Of a stretch of DNA of 64,000 nt, positions 17,006 to 25,945 are shown in pieces. Source of the stretch: CAVQRB01 sp963715055 (lineage in GTDB: Bacteria; Pseudomonadota; Alphaproteobacteria; Rhodobacterales; Rhodobacteraceae); assembly GCA_963715055.1 (NCBI GenBank), contig CAVQRB010000017.1, positions 124,001 through 188,000 on the forward strand. Direction: 5' to 3'. A program made the translations under genes and the position numbers. The stretch's first letter is position 1. Every line of letters begins with the position of its first letter. A model generated the notes under the pieces. The model was given only the letters and a program-made list of their open reading frames with translations. It was not told the origin of the DNA and searched no databases.

Positions 17006-18544
17006 ATGACACAGAAACTCCAGACCCGCAGCGGTGGCCGTTCGGCACGCCGTGCCGCACGCACCAGCCCCCTCGCCCAGCACCTGCGACCGATCCGGTC
17101 CGGCATGGAGGGTGGCCTTTACCGCCCCCTGACCCAGGAGGGGATGGAACGTATTCACCAGGCAGCACTCGATGCGCTCGAGCAGATCGGCTTGATCGAT
17201 GCCCCGGCCTCCGGGGTCGCCTATCTCACCGGCGCCGGCGCGATCCTCGGCGATGACGGGCGCATCCGCTTTCCGCGCGCGCTGGTGGAGGACGCCATCG
17301 CGAAGGCGAACCGCTCGATCACGCTCTTCGGGCGCGAGCCGATTCATGACCTGCTGCTCGAAGGCAACCGCGTGCACTACGGCACGGCGGGGGCGGCGGT
17401 GCATCTGGTGGAGGTGGACGGCCAGAACTACCGCGAATGCGGGGTGCAGGACCTGCATGACGCGGCGCGGATCGTGGATGAGCTCGACAATATCCACTTC
17501 CTGCAACGCCCGATGGTCTGCCGCGACATCCCCGACAACTTCGAGATGGACATGAATTCCATCTATGCCTGCTGTTCGGGCACCACGAAACACGTGGGCG
17601 TTTCCTTCACCGATCCGTCTTACGTGAAACCGGCGATCGAGATGCTGCACATGATCGCGGGCGGCGAGGACAAGTGGCGCGAGCGGCCTTTCGTGAGCAA
17701 TTCCAACTGCTTCGTCGTTCCGCCGATGAAGTTTGCCACCGAATCCTGCATGGTCATGGAAGAATGCATCAAATACGGCATGCCGGTGCTGCTGCTGTCG
17801 GCGGGCATGGCAGGGGCCACAGCACCCTCGACCGTGGCCGGCGCCATCACGCAGGCCGTGGCGGAATGCCTTGCGGGCCTCGTCTATGTGCAGGCGGTCA
17901 AACCGGGGCATCCGGCGATCTTCGGCACCTGGCCCTTCGGGCTCGACCTGCGCACCGGTGCGATGACCGGCGGGTCGGGCGAGCAGGCGCTGCTGACCGC
18001 GGGCTGCGCGCAGATGCACAAGTTCTACGCCCTGCCCGGCGGTGCCGCGGCAGGCATCGCCGACAGCAAGCTGCCCGACATGCAGGCAGGTTGGGAGCAG
18101 ATGTGTTCCAACGTGATGGCGGGGCTCTCGGGGCTCAACATGGTCTATGAGGCGGCGGGGATGCATGCCTCGCTGCTGGGCTTCTGTTTTGAATCGCTGA
18201 TCCTCGGCGATGATCTCATCGGGCAGGCGCTGCGCTGTGTGCGCGGCATCGAGGTGACGGATGAGACGCTGGCGCTCGACCAGATGCGCGAGGTCTGCAT
18301 GGGCGGGCCGGGCCACTACCTCGGGACCGACCAGACGCTGGGGCGGATGCAGGCCGATCACGTCTATCCGACCTACGGCGACCGCACCTCGCCCAAGGAA
18401 TGGGTGGAGCGCGGCAAGCCGGACCTGATCGCCAAGGCCACGGCGCGCAAGCTCGAGATCCTCGGGAAACGGGCGCCCGCGCGCCTCGATCCGGTGACCG
18501 ATGCGGCAATAAGGGCGAAGTACAGGATTCACCTGCCGTATTGA
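17006..18544 (+). CDS. MttB (COG5598) family methylamine/betaine methyltransferase, non-pyrrolysine type
   Basis: 512 residues from the ATG at 17006; the frame is open further upstream but without similarity. The protein aligns in my reading with trimethylamine:corrinoid methyltransferase MttB along its length: YRPLTQEGMERIHQAALD, FGREPIHDLLL, NSNCFVVPPMKF and GGSGEQALLTAGCAQ. There is no in-frame amber codon, so pyrrolysine is not used; this places it with the non-Pyl members that demethylate quaternary amines such as glycine betaine or related betaines. The usual corrinoid partner protein and reactivase are not adjacent, so the acceptor is unknown. Confidence 0.85.
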   Translation: MTQKLQTRSGGRSARRAARTSPLAQHLRPIRSGMEGGLYRPLTQEGMERIHQAALDALEQIGLIDAPASGVAYLTGAGAILGDDGRIRFPRALVEDAIAKANRSITLFGREPIHDLLLEGNRVHYGTAGAAVHLVEVDGQNYRECGVQDLHDAARIVDELDNIHFLQRPMVCRDIPDNFEMDMNSIYACCSGTTKHVGVSFTDPSYVKPAIEMLHMIAGGEDKWRERPFVSNSNCFVVPPMKFATESCMVMEECIKYGMPVLLLSAGMAGATAPSTVAGAITQAVAECLAGLVYVQAVKPGHPAIFGTWPFGLDLRTGAMTGGSGEQALLTAGCAQMHKFYALPGGAAAGIADSKLPDMQAGWEQMCSNVMAGLSGLNMVYEAAGMHASLLGFCFESLILGDDLIGQALRCVRGIEVTDETLALDQMREVCMGGPGHYLGTDQTLGRMQADHVYPTYGDRTSPKEWVERGKPDLIAKATARKLEILGKRAPARLDPVTDAAIRAKYRIHLPY

Positions 18545-18625
18545 CGGGTGATGGCTGAGCAAGGCGGCGGATAGCCGGAGGGATAGCCATCCCAAGGTGC
18601 GGCGCCCAGCCTTCAAGGCACGGAT

Positions 18626-18655
18626 CGCCTGAGCGGTTGGGGGGCCGCTCAGGCG
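18626..18655. terminator. Bidirectional hairpin between convergent genes
   Basis: CGCCTGAGCGG pairs perfectly with CCGCTCAGGCG (11 bp, loop TTGGGGGG) between the stops of the MttB-family gene and the EF-hand gene. No T-run on either side, but position and strength fit a shared transcription end. Confidence 0.65.
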
Positions 18656-18661
18656 TGCCCG

Positions 18662-18907
18662 TCAGGCGGGCAACAGCCCGGCTTCCCGGGCGGCATCGAC
18701 TTCGGCGCCATCGAGCGCGCCGTCGCCGTTGATGTCCATCGCGGCGAATTCCTCCGCCGTGAGTTCGGTCATCACCAGCTGCACCTCGTCGATGGTCAGC
18801 ACGCCGTCGCCATTGGCGTCGAGCGCGCCCACACCCTGGGCGCCCGCACCTGCGGCAAATCCCAGCAGGGCGATGGTGGAGAGAGTGGCAAGAACAGGTT
18901 TCGTCAT
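18662..18907 (-). CDS. Secreted EF-hand protein
   Basis: 81 residues: an N-terminal signal peptide (MTKPVLATLSTIALLGFAAGAGA, cut after about residue 23-24) and two EF-hand loops, DANGDGVLTIDE (about 30-41) and DINGDGALDGAE (about 57-68), each with Asp/Asn/Gly/Glu at calcium-ligand positions. It is expected to be a periplasmic Ca-binding protein; small proteins of this kind are common in Rhodobacterales and have no assigned role. AGGAGTAAC precedes the start. Confidence 0.85.
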   Translation of the reverse strand: MTKPVLATLSTIALLGFAAGAGAQGVGALDANGDGVLTIDEVQLVMTELTAEEFAAMDINGDGALDGAEVDAAREAGLLPA

Positions 18908-19186
18908 TGGTGTTACTCCTCGTTAATTGTTGACCCGGACACCGCTCACCGGCATCCGCCCCATATCCGTGACCCGCTTTGCCCCGGCTGTCTCCTGGCT
19001 TGCGTTTCCCACCGGATTTCCGGCCATGCCTCGCCGGAGGATGAGCGCGCGCCCGCGCAAATTTGAGCCGGATTGTGCCGTCGGCAGATTTCAACCATTC
19101 CGAGAATCGAAAACCGGCGGAATCCCGGCGTTCCTCAGCGGCACTGCGACCCCCTGAGGGGCTGCGGGCGACTCGCCCGCGCAAAG

Positions 19187-19211
19187 AAAAACGGGGCCCC
19201 GAAAGACCCCG
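19187..19211 (-). terminator. Intrinsic terminator of the nrdJ transcript
   Basis: On the minus strand CGGGG-TCTTTCGGGG-CCCCG is followed by TTTTT. It lies about 275 bp beyond the nrdJ stop, after the palindromic block, so the nrdJ mRNA would carry a long structured 3' tail. Confidence 0.65.
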
Positions 19212-19306
19212 CTGAGTTTCGCCGTTCAGGCTCTCTATGTTAACCGCTCGGTATTTTCTGCCTGCGGCCTGAACGTCGTCAGAGGCGAACGCATCCGCCC
19301 CGTGTC

Positions 19307-19380
19307 CCGTGAGAAATCGAAGATTTCTCACGGAGCAGGACAGAGTGGGTTTTCAGAGAAAACCTGCGGAGTCCTGCTCC
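19307..19380 (-). repeat. Block of three perfect inverted repeats behind nrdJ
   Basis: CCGTGAGAAATC(19307-19318)/GATTTCTCACGG(19322-19333) with a 3-base loop; GGAGCAGGAC(19332-19341)/GTCCTGCTCC(19371-19380); and, nested in the latter, GGTTTTC(19348-19354)/GAAAACC(19358-19364). In RNA this gives two neighbouring stems, one of them with an inner arm. It may be a dispersed palindromic element, a stability structure or a processed small RNA. Confidence 0.75.
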
Positions 19381-19484
19381 GTTGGGTGTCTGGCGCGGGC
19401 ACCCCTGCCCGCCCCGTTGTCTCGTCGGGGTCCGGCCCTCAGGGAAGGCCGCGACCCCTGCGCGCCATATCCGGCGCGTTTGCT

Positions 19485-22400
19485 TTAGCTACACCCGCTG
19501 GTCCCGCCGCAGGTGTTGCACTTCATGCAAGTCCCGTTGCGCACCAGCGTGTAGTTGCCGCATTCGCCGCAGGCCTCGCCCTCGTAGCCCTGCATCTTGG
19601 CTTTCGTGCGCGCATCGAGGTTGGCCGTGGCCACGGTCGTGGTCGACATCGCCACCGCGACCCCGCCGCCATTGGCCGCCATCGGCGCGCCCTTGAAGAG
19701 TGCCGCTTCCTCAGCCATGCCGCTGCCGCCCTGCAGGACGACCAGTTGTTGCGGCAGACGGTTGCGCAGGTAGCCGGTGGAGCTGATCTGCTTGAGCACC
19801 TCCAGCGACTTGGTGGCCGCCGTCTCGGACAGTTCCGTCACGTTGCGCACGCCTTCCTCTTCGCCGCGCCCGAGGGTGTCGAAGCTGGCGCCTTCCGGCT
19901 GCACATGCGCGAGGTCGGTGCGGTCGAGGTAGGAAACCGCCAGTTCGCGGAAGACATAATCGAGGATCGAGGTCGCGTTCTTGATCGTCTCGTTGCCCTG
20001 CACCATGCCTGCGGGTTCGAACTTGGTGAAGGTGAAGGCGTCCACGAATTCCTCCAGCGGCACGCCGTATTGCAGGCCCACGGAGACCGCGATGGCGAAG
20101 TTGTTCATCATCGCGCGGAAGCCCGCACCCTCTTTATGCATGTCGATGAAGATCTCGCCGATCTTGCCGTCTTCATACTCCCCCGTACGGAGATAGACCT
20201 TGTGACCGCCGACGATGGCTTTTTGCGTGTAGCCCTTGCGGCGCTGCGGCATCTTCTCGCGGTGAGACTTGACGATCTCCTTGATGATGATCTTCTCGAC
20301 GATCTTCTCGGCCAGCACGGTGGCCTTTTCCTGCTGGCTGCCGCTTTCCAGGATCTCCTGCGCCTCCTCGTCGTCTTCAACGAGGGAAGCCGCGAGAGGC
20401 TGGCTCAGTTTCGAGCCGTCGCGGTAAAGCGCATTGGCCTTCACCCCGAGCGACCAGCTGAGCTCATAGGCCTTCTGGCAGTCCTCGATGGTGGCATCGT
20501 TGGGCATGTTGATCGTCTTGGAGATCGCGCCCGAGATGAAGCTTTGCGCCGCCGCCATCATGTGGATGTGGCTGTTGACCGAGAGGTAGCGCTTGCCCTT
20601 CTTGCCGCAGGCGTTGGCGCAATCGAAGACCGGCAGATGCGCGTCCCTGAGATGCGGCGCGCCTTCCAGCGTCATCGTCCCGCAGACGTGATCATTCGCG
20701 GCCTCGATGTCCCTGCGCGAGAAGCCCAGGGATTTCAGCAGGTCGAAGCTCGGATCGTTGAGCTTGTCGGTGGGGATGCCCAGGACTTGCGTGCAGAACT
20801 CCTCACCCAGCGTCCACTGGTTGAAGACGAAGCGGATGTCAAAAGCGGCGGCAAGTGCCTTGTCCACCTTGGCAAGCTCATTGGGGCCGAAACCGTGCCC
20901 GGCGAGCGAGGTGTGGTTGATGCCGGGCGCATTGCCGATGGAGCCATGACCGACCGCATAGGCCACCATTTCCTCGATCTGCGCCGAGCCATAGCCCAGC
21001 TTTTCAAGCGCTGCGGGCACGGATTGGTTGATGATCTTGAAGTAGCCGCCGCCTGCGAGCTTCTTGAACTTCACCAGGGCGAAGTCGGGCTCGATGCCGG
21101 TGGTGTCGCAATCCATCACGAGGCCAATGGTGCCGGTGGGGGCGATCACGGAGACCTGCGCATTGCGGTATCCGTGCTTTTCGCCCAAGGCCAGCGCCTC
21201 GTCCCAGGCGGAGGTCGCGACATCCACAAGCCGTTTGTCGGGGCAGCCCTTGTGATCGAGCGGCACCGGTTTGACCGACAGCGCCTCGTAGCCCTCCGTC
21301 TTGCCATGGGCGGCGGTGCGGTGGTTGCGGATTACGCGCAGCATGTGGTCGGCGTTCTTGGCGTAGCCCGGGAAGGCACCCAACTCGCCCGCCATTTCGG
21401 CGGAGGTGGCATAGGACACACCGGTCATGATCGCCGTCAGCGCGCCGCAGAGCGCACGGCCTTCGGTGCTGTCATAGGAGTAGCCCATGTTCATGAGCAA
21501 CCCGCCGATGTTGGCATAGCCCAAGACCCAGCGTGCGGAAGTCATAGGAGCGCTGCGCGATTTCCTTGGAGGGGAACTGCGCCATCATCACCGAGATTTC
21601 GAGCGTCACGGTCCAGAGACGCGTGGCGTGCATGTAGTCCTCGATCTGGAACGCGCCGTCCTTGAGGAAGGTCAGCAGGTTCATCGAGGCGAGGTTGCAG
21701 GCGGTGTCGTCGAGGAACATGTATTCCGAACAGGGGTTCGAGCCGCGGATCGCGCCGTCTTCGGGGCAGGTGTGCCAGTCGTTGACCGTGTCGTGATACT
21801 GGATCCCGGGATCGGCGCAGGCCCAGGCGGCGTGGCCGACCTGCTCCCAGAGATCGCGCGCCTTCACGGTCTTGGTGACCTTGCCGTCGACGCGGTTGAT
21901 CAGCTGCCAGTCGGCGTCTTTTTCAACGGCCGTCAGGAAGGCATTGGTGACGCGGATCGAGTTGTTGGAGTTCTGGCCGGAGACGGAATTGTAGGCTTCC
22001 GAGTCCCAGTCGGTATCGTATGTCGGGAATTCGATCGAGGTGTGGCCCTGCTTGGCGTAATCCAGCACGCGCTTGACGTAGGTCTCGGGGATGGAGACCT
22101 TTTTCGCCTCGCGGATCGCCTGTTTCAGCGCCTCGTTCTTGGCGGGGTCATAGGCATCGGCTTCGGCACCGTCCCATTTTGCGATCGCGGCAAAGAGCAG
22201 GTTGAGTTTCTGCTCGTGCATCTTGGAGCCGGCGACGATGGAGGCCACCTTCTGCTCCTCGATGACCTTCCAGTTGATGAAATCCTCGATGTCCGGGTGG
22301 TCGGCATCGACGATGACCATCTTGGCGGCCCGACGCGTGGTGCCGCCCGATTTGATCGCGCCCGCAGCCCGGTCGCCGATCTTGAGAAAGCCCATGAGGC

Positions 22401-23133
22401 CGGAGGATTTGCCGCCGCCCGAGAGCTTTTCGCCCTCGCCGCGCAGGCTGGAGAAGTTGGTGCCGGTGCCGGAGCCGTATTTGAAGAGCCGCGCCTCGCG
22501 GACCCAGAGGTCCATGATGCCACCATCGTTCACCAGATCGTCGGAGACCGACTGGATGAAACAGGCGTGGGGCTGCGGATGCTCGTAGGAGGATTTGGAT
22601 TTGGTCAGCTTGCCGGTCTTGTAATCGACATAGTGATGCCCCTGCGCCGGACCATCGATGCCGTAAGCCCAGTGCAGGCCGGTGTTGAACCACTGCGGCG
22701 AGTTCGGCGCCGCGCGCTGGCTGGCGAGCATGTGGCGCATTTCGTCGTAATAGGCCTGTGCGTCCTCTTCGGTGGAGAAATAGCCGCCCTTCCAGCCCCA
22801 GTAGGCCCAGGCCCCTGCCAGACGGTCGAAGACCTGCTTGGAAGACGTCTCGCCGCCCATGGTGGCGCCTTCTGCCGGGACCGAGCGCCAGAGAAACTCA
22901 GGCACGTCCTTTTCCTTCACCTTCTTGGTGGCGGAGGGCACGCCGGCCTTGCGGAAGTATTTCTGCGCGATGACGTCGCTGGCGACCTGGCTCCAGCTGT
23001 CGGGCACTTCGACCGCGTCGAGACGGAACACGACTTTGCCGTCGGGATTGCGGATTTCCGATACGGTGGTGACGAAGTCCAGATCTGCATAGGCGTCCTG
23101 GCCGGTCTTGGTGAATTTGCGTTCTATTTTCAT
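19485..23133 (-). CDS. nrdJ: Vitamin B12-dependent (class II) ribonucleotide reductase, one-base frameshift
   Basis: Two overlapping frames, 23133-21472 and 21545-19485, are parts of one NrdJ of about 1,215 residues. The N-terminal part has TGTNFSSLRGEGEKLSGGG, NPCSEYMFLDDTACNLAS (substrate-site Asn-Cys-Glu) and ends in MMAQFPSKEIAQRSYDFRTLGLG. The second continues YANIGGLLMNMGYSYDS, GTIGLVMDCDTTGIEPD and the C-terminal zinc-ribbon-like CGECGNY...CMKCNTCGG with redox cysteines. One extra G in the GGG at 21520-21522 breaks the frame. The enzyme reduces ribonucleotides with adenosylcobalamin, oxygen-independently, and is typically the only RNR of Roseobacters, so an error or a recent mutation must be checked. 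A NrdR-like box lies upstream. Confidence 0.9.
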
Positions 23134-23322
23134 TGTGCTGCCTCGTTTCCAGCGTCTTCATCCAAGGAGCGCATCCGTCTGATGCGGTGCCACCCCGTCT
23201 CCTGCCACCGAGCAAAGGAAGAGCTGTCGCGAAGAGCCTCGAAAGCCCCCCGCGCCGGATCAGATCGATGTCGAAAACCGTCTGTCTGCCCCTGCTCCGT
23301 CGATCCGCCCCTGCGTGTTCAA

Positions 23323-23338
23323 CCACTACATGTTGTGG
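23323..23338 (-). promoter_or_regulatory. NrdR-like box in the nrdJ leader
   Basis: CCACTACATGTTGTGG is a near-perfect palindrome that agrees at 12 of the 14 core positions with the NrdR-box consensus (CACwAtATaTwGTG). NrdR represses ribonucleotide reductase genes in an ATP/dATP-dependent way. NrdR boxes usually come in pairs about three helical turns apart; I do not see a good second copy. Confidence 0.55.
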
Positions 23339-23463
23339 CGAGATCGTCGGCCTCCACAAACTGACGTATATTGCCCTAACCGGTCAACGAAAAATTTGAC
23401 TTTTTTTCGACATTGATTGCTTGACGCTCGTGCATTTTTCCGAACCGGCCAGCCTGAGCCGAT

Positions 23464-23486
23464 TTAACCGGTTAACAGCCGGTTAA
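23464..23486. promoter_or_regulatory. CtrA-type site overlapping a TTAACCGGTTAA palindrome
   Basis: TTAACCGGTTAA (23464-23475) is a perfect 12-bp palindrome; its second half begins TTAA-CAGCCGG-TTAA (23472-23486), which on the minus strand reads TTAA-CCGGCTG-TTAAC, the CtrA consensus. It is about 340 bp upstream of the nrdJ start, on the strand orientation that would fit nrdJ control. Confidence 0.45.
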
Positions 23487-23803
23487 TATCCCCAGGCCTC
23501 GAGACCAGGGCGATCCTGGACCTCTATCCGATTTACGTATTTATTGATTGGTCTTACTGGCGAAAGCCGAAGTGATGGGTGAAAAGGATCCACAGATCGC
23601 GGGCCACGGGCGCCAAACGGGAACTCTTTGCGAAATCACCCGACAAGGCGTTAACACTACTCACACTGTGTTACAGATTTGCGACGCCCGATCTGCGGAA
23701 GGCCATGAGAGCCTCCCCATATCTGGCGAGGCTGCGGGCTGAAGTGACGTATCTGCACAAGATGTGGTGTACCGATACCGCATCCCAGGGTGCGATGATC
23801 CGG

Positions 23804-23880
23804 TGGTCGGAGCGAGAGGATTCGAACCTCCGACCCCCTGTACCCAAAACAGGTGCGCTACCAGGCTGCGCCACGCTCCG
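23804..23880 (-). tRNA. tRNA-Pro (anticodon TGG)
   Basis: 77 nt including an encoded CCA. Acceptor stem CGGAGCG/CGCTCCG, D-loop with AGCCTGGTAGCGC, anticodon stem CCTGT/ACAGG with loop TTTGGGT giving TGG, and T-arm GGAGG-TTCGAAT-CCTCT. All four stems pair on the minus strand. Confidence 0.97.
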
Positions 23881-23921
23881 ACGAGGCCCTACTTAGAGCC
23901 AGTCTGCGCGATTGGAAAGCC

Positions 23922-24383
23922 CTAACAGGGCCAGACGGCCTGATTGCCTGAAAAGGACGGATGCCGGACCACGGAACCTTCGGTGATCCCGAGGCGTCCG
24001 GCCAGACCGCCGTTGATCTCCAGCACATGCGTGAGATCCGTCCCGCCGATGATGGGCGTTTCGTCCAGGGGCTGCGCACGGTGATGGATGCTGCGCACCA
24101 CGCCCGTTGCATCGATGAAGATCATGTCGAGTTCGATCAGCGTATTGCGCATCCAGAAAGACAGGCTCTGGGGGTATTCGTATACAAAGAGCATGCCTGA
24201 GGCAGCAGGCATCTGTTCGCGGTGCATCAGGCCCTGCGCCCGCTCTTGTGCATCATCGGCGATTTCAACGGAGAACCGGGCCTGTCCCCAGGCCCCCTTG
24301 ATCTGCACGACGTCGGCGCGGCAGGTTTCCGCCGCCGCACCCTGCCCGAGGCAGATCACGAGGAGCGCAGCGCGCCAGATCAT
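23922..24383 (-). CDS. Exported DUF192 protein
   Basis: 153 residues: signal peptide (MIWRAALLVICLGQGAAA, cut near residue 18-19) followed by a DUF192 domain with ERAQGLMHREQMP, GMLFVY, SFWMRNTLIELDMIFID and VLEINGG. DUF192 proteins are small soluble folds of unknown function, usually periplasmic when they carry a leader as here. Its start overlaps the stop of the cold-shock gene by 4 bp (ATGA), so they are co-translated. Confidence 0.88.
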   Translation of the reverse strand: MIWRAALLVICLGQGAAAETCRADVVQIKGAWGQARFSVEIADDAQERAQGLMHREQMPAASGMLFVYEYPQSLSFWMRNTLIELDMIFIDATGVVRSIHHRAQPLDETPIIGGTDLTHVLEINGGLAGRLGITEGSVVRHPSFSGNQAVWPC

Positions 24384-24958
24384 TTATCGGCGTCGTCGAT
24401 CGCCGATTCCCAGGCGAAGACTTCCGCCGCCATGTGGCCGCGCTTGCCCTGGATCACACGCAAGGCCAGCGCCTCACCGGGCGCAAGATCGGACAGTCCC
24501 GACCGGCGCAGCACCTCGACGTGGAGAAAGATGTCATCGCGCCGACCGAAGACGTTGGCAAAACCGAAGCCCTTGCCCTTGTCGAACCATTTCACGCGCG
24601 CGGGCTCGAGCGGGGCCGAAGCCACCATGATCGGGTCCAGTGCCACGATATCCGACAGGCCAGCGCCTTCCGTGACCTGCGGCGGATGCAGAGCGATCAC
24701 CTGCGTCGCCTGCACGCCTCTTTCCGTCTTCTGGACCTGAAGCTCCACACGCGCGCCATCCGCAACCGAGCTTTGCCCGAAGTTGCGAAGCACGTTCACA
24801 TGCAGCAGGATGTCGGGACCCCCGAGGTCAGACACGACAAAACCAAATCCCTTGACCGGGTCGAACCATTTGACCAGACCGGAAACCGGTGTCGATATAT
24901 CTGTCGTCTCGTTCAATTTTCCAAATCCACTTGCCAGCCGGTTTTTTACTGGAACCAA
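24380..24958 (-). CDS. Protein with two cold-shock domains
   Basis: Up to 192 residues with two cold-shock domains: VKWFDPVKGFGFVV (about 28-41) and VKWFDKGKGFGFAN (about 122-135), each carrying the RNP1-like KGFGF and followed by an RNP2-like segment (DILLHVNVL, DIFLHVEVL). It probably binds single-stranded RNA or DNA as a chaperone. Tandem-CSD proteins of this kind are usual in Rhodobacterales. The start is uncertain: no ATG exists; TTG at 24958 gives the long form, TTG at 24916 (MNETTDIS) has a GGAAAA before it and may be the true start. Confidence 0.85.
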   Translation of the reverse strand: MVPVKNRLASGFGKLNETTDISTPVSGLVKWFDPVKGFGFVVSDLGGPDILLHVNVLRNFGQSSVADGARVELQVQKTERGVQATQVIALHPPQVTEGAGLSDIVALDPIMVASAPLEPARVKWFDKGKGFGFANVFGRRDDIFLHVEVLRRSGLSDLAPGEALALRVIQGKRGHMAAEVFAWESAIDDADK

Positions 24959-25185
24959 GATTACCGACTAGGCGAGGGCTCAATCCCCCGCCATGCCCGG
25001 CGACATGAACACAAGCGTACATATCATTGCTCTGTCACACAAGCATCACGTATTCGTGAATTCCACCGCAGATTGTGCACAAAACGGAACCATCAAAAAT
25101 AGCGCCCTTCAAACCAAGAAAATCACGATTATCGCACAACATCTGTGCGCATATGAACAGAAGTCGTTGCTGCCCGCGGCGGCAG
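24959..25185. other. Leader and promoter region of the cold-shock gene
   Basis: 227 bp, A/T-rich, between pdxH and the cold-shock gene, both on the minus strand. It has an inverted repeat CGCACA(25133-25138)/TGTGCG(25144-25149) and a weak hairpin just after the pdxH stop. No coding frame. It may form the structured leader usual for cold-shock genes, but I cannot show this. Confidence 0.45.
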
Positions 25186-25791
25186 TCAGGGATTGAGCCG
25201 CGACACCGACCAAGGTGCATCGAGAGTTGCACGGCGCCATGCAAATCGGTCATGCAGGCGGAATTCGCCATCCGCCCAGAATTCGATTTCCAGCGGCTTG
25301 ATCCGGTATCCACCCCAGAAGGGCGGTCGTTTCGGATTTGTGCCATGAGTGGTGGCAACCTTGGCAACCTCCGCCATCAGCGCCGCGCGGCTGCTCAGGG
25401 GGCGCGACTGCTTCGATGCCCAGGCGCCAAGCCGGCTCTTGAGCGAGCGCGTGGCGAAATAGGCATCCGCCGTGGGACCATCCTCGCGGTCGACCAGGCC
25501 GCGTACCCGCAGCTGACGGCGCAGCGACTTCCAATGCATGACGAAGGCAGCCTTCCCGGCGCTGTCGAGTTCGCGCGCCTTGGCGCTTTCGTAATTGGTA
25601 TAGAAGACGAAGGCATCGGGCTCGACCCCCTTGAGCAGGACCATGCGCGCGTTCGGCAAGCCGCTGGCATCCACCGTGCTCAGGGCGATCGCATTGGGAT
25701 CGTTGATCTCGCTCGCTTCTGCTTCCGTCAGCCAGCGTTGCGCGATCTCGAAAGGATCCTCGCCCGCGAATTTGCCTGATCTGTTGTCCAC
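25186..25791 (-). CDS. pdxH: Pyridoxamine/pyridoxine 5'-phosphate oxidase
   Basis: 201 residues, the usual PdxH length. Visible family blocks: NAIALSTVDASGLPNARMVLLKG (FMN-binding N-terminus), FYTNYESAKARELD, VRGLVDRE, and the C-terminal FWGGYRIKPLEIEFWADG with RLHDR. The flavoenzyme oxidises pyridoxine and pyridoxamine phosphates to pyridoxal phosphate, the cofactor of both aminotransferases in this window. It is transcribed alone or with an upstream promoter shared with the divergent fabI. Confidence 0.94.
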   Translation of the reverse strand: MDNRSGKFAGEDPFEIAQRWLTEAEASEINDPNAIALSTVDASGLPNARMVLLKGVEPDAFVFYTNYESAKARELDSAGKAAFVMHWKSLRRQLRVRGLVDREDGPTADAYFATRSLKSRLGAWASKQSRPLSSRAALMAEVAKVATTHGTNPKRPPFWGGYRIKPLEIEFWADGEFRLHDRFAWRRATLDAPWSVSRLNP

Positions 25792-25945
25792 ACCCTATTC
25801 CTTCCTGACGTTATGTTGCAGGATTTGGCCGACGGCGCGCAAAGGTCAAGAGCGACGCTTCGCTCGGATGCGCGCTTGATGGGCCCCGCGCAATCGCCTA
25901 AAGGTCACAGGGTCAAGGACAAGACAAAGGGATCTGGGGAACTGC

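Larger units (their letters stand above)
18908..19484. other. 577-bp non-coding region full of inverted repeats, downstream of nrdJ
   Basis: No credible coding frame. Going in the nrdJ transcript direction it holds: GGGGTC(19427-19432)/GACCCC(19453-19458) enclosing GGCC/GGCC; the nested palindromes at 19332-19380; the 12-bp hairpin at 19307-19333; and an intrinsic terminator at 19187-19211. The part next to 18907 carries the promoter of the EF-hand gene. Confidence 0.75.
23134..23803. other. 670-bp non-coding region between nrdJ and tRNA-Pro
   Basis: Contains the nrdJ leader, a NrdR-like palindrome, an A/T-rich stretch (about 23375-23420), a palindrome overlapping a CtrA-type site, and an inverted repeat TAACAC(23652-23657)/GTGTTA(23668-23673). 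No cobalamin riboswitch B12-box is recognisable upstream of nrdJ. Short open frames here lack ribosome sites. Confidence 0.65.

Noticed and set aside
16652..18616. Long minus-strand frame opposite the MttB-family gene
   Set aside because: It is the antisense of a high-G+C gene, rich in His/Arg, with no domain; the plus-strand protein is clearly real.
23134..23400. Cobalamin riboswitch ahead of the B12-dependent nrdJ
   Set aside because: No B12-box-like core is recognisable in the leader; the clear signal is a NrdR-like palindrome.
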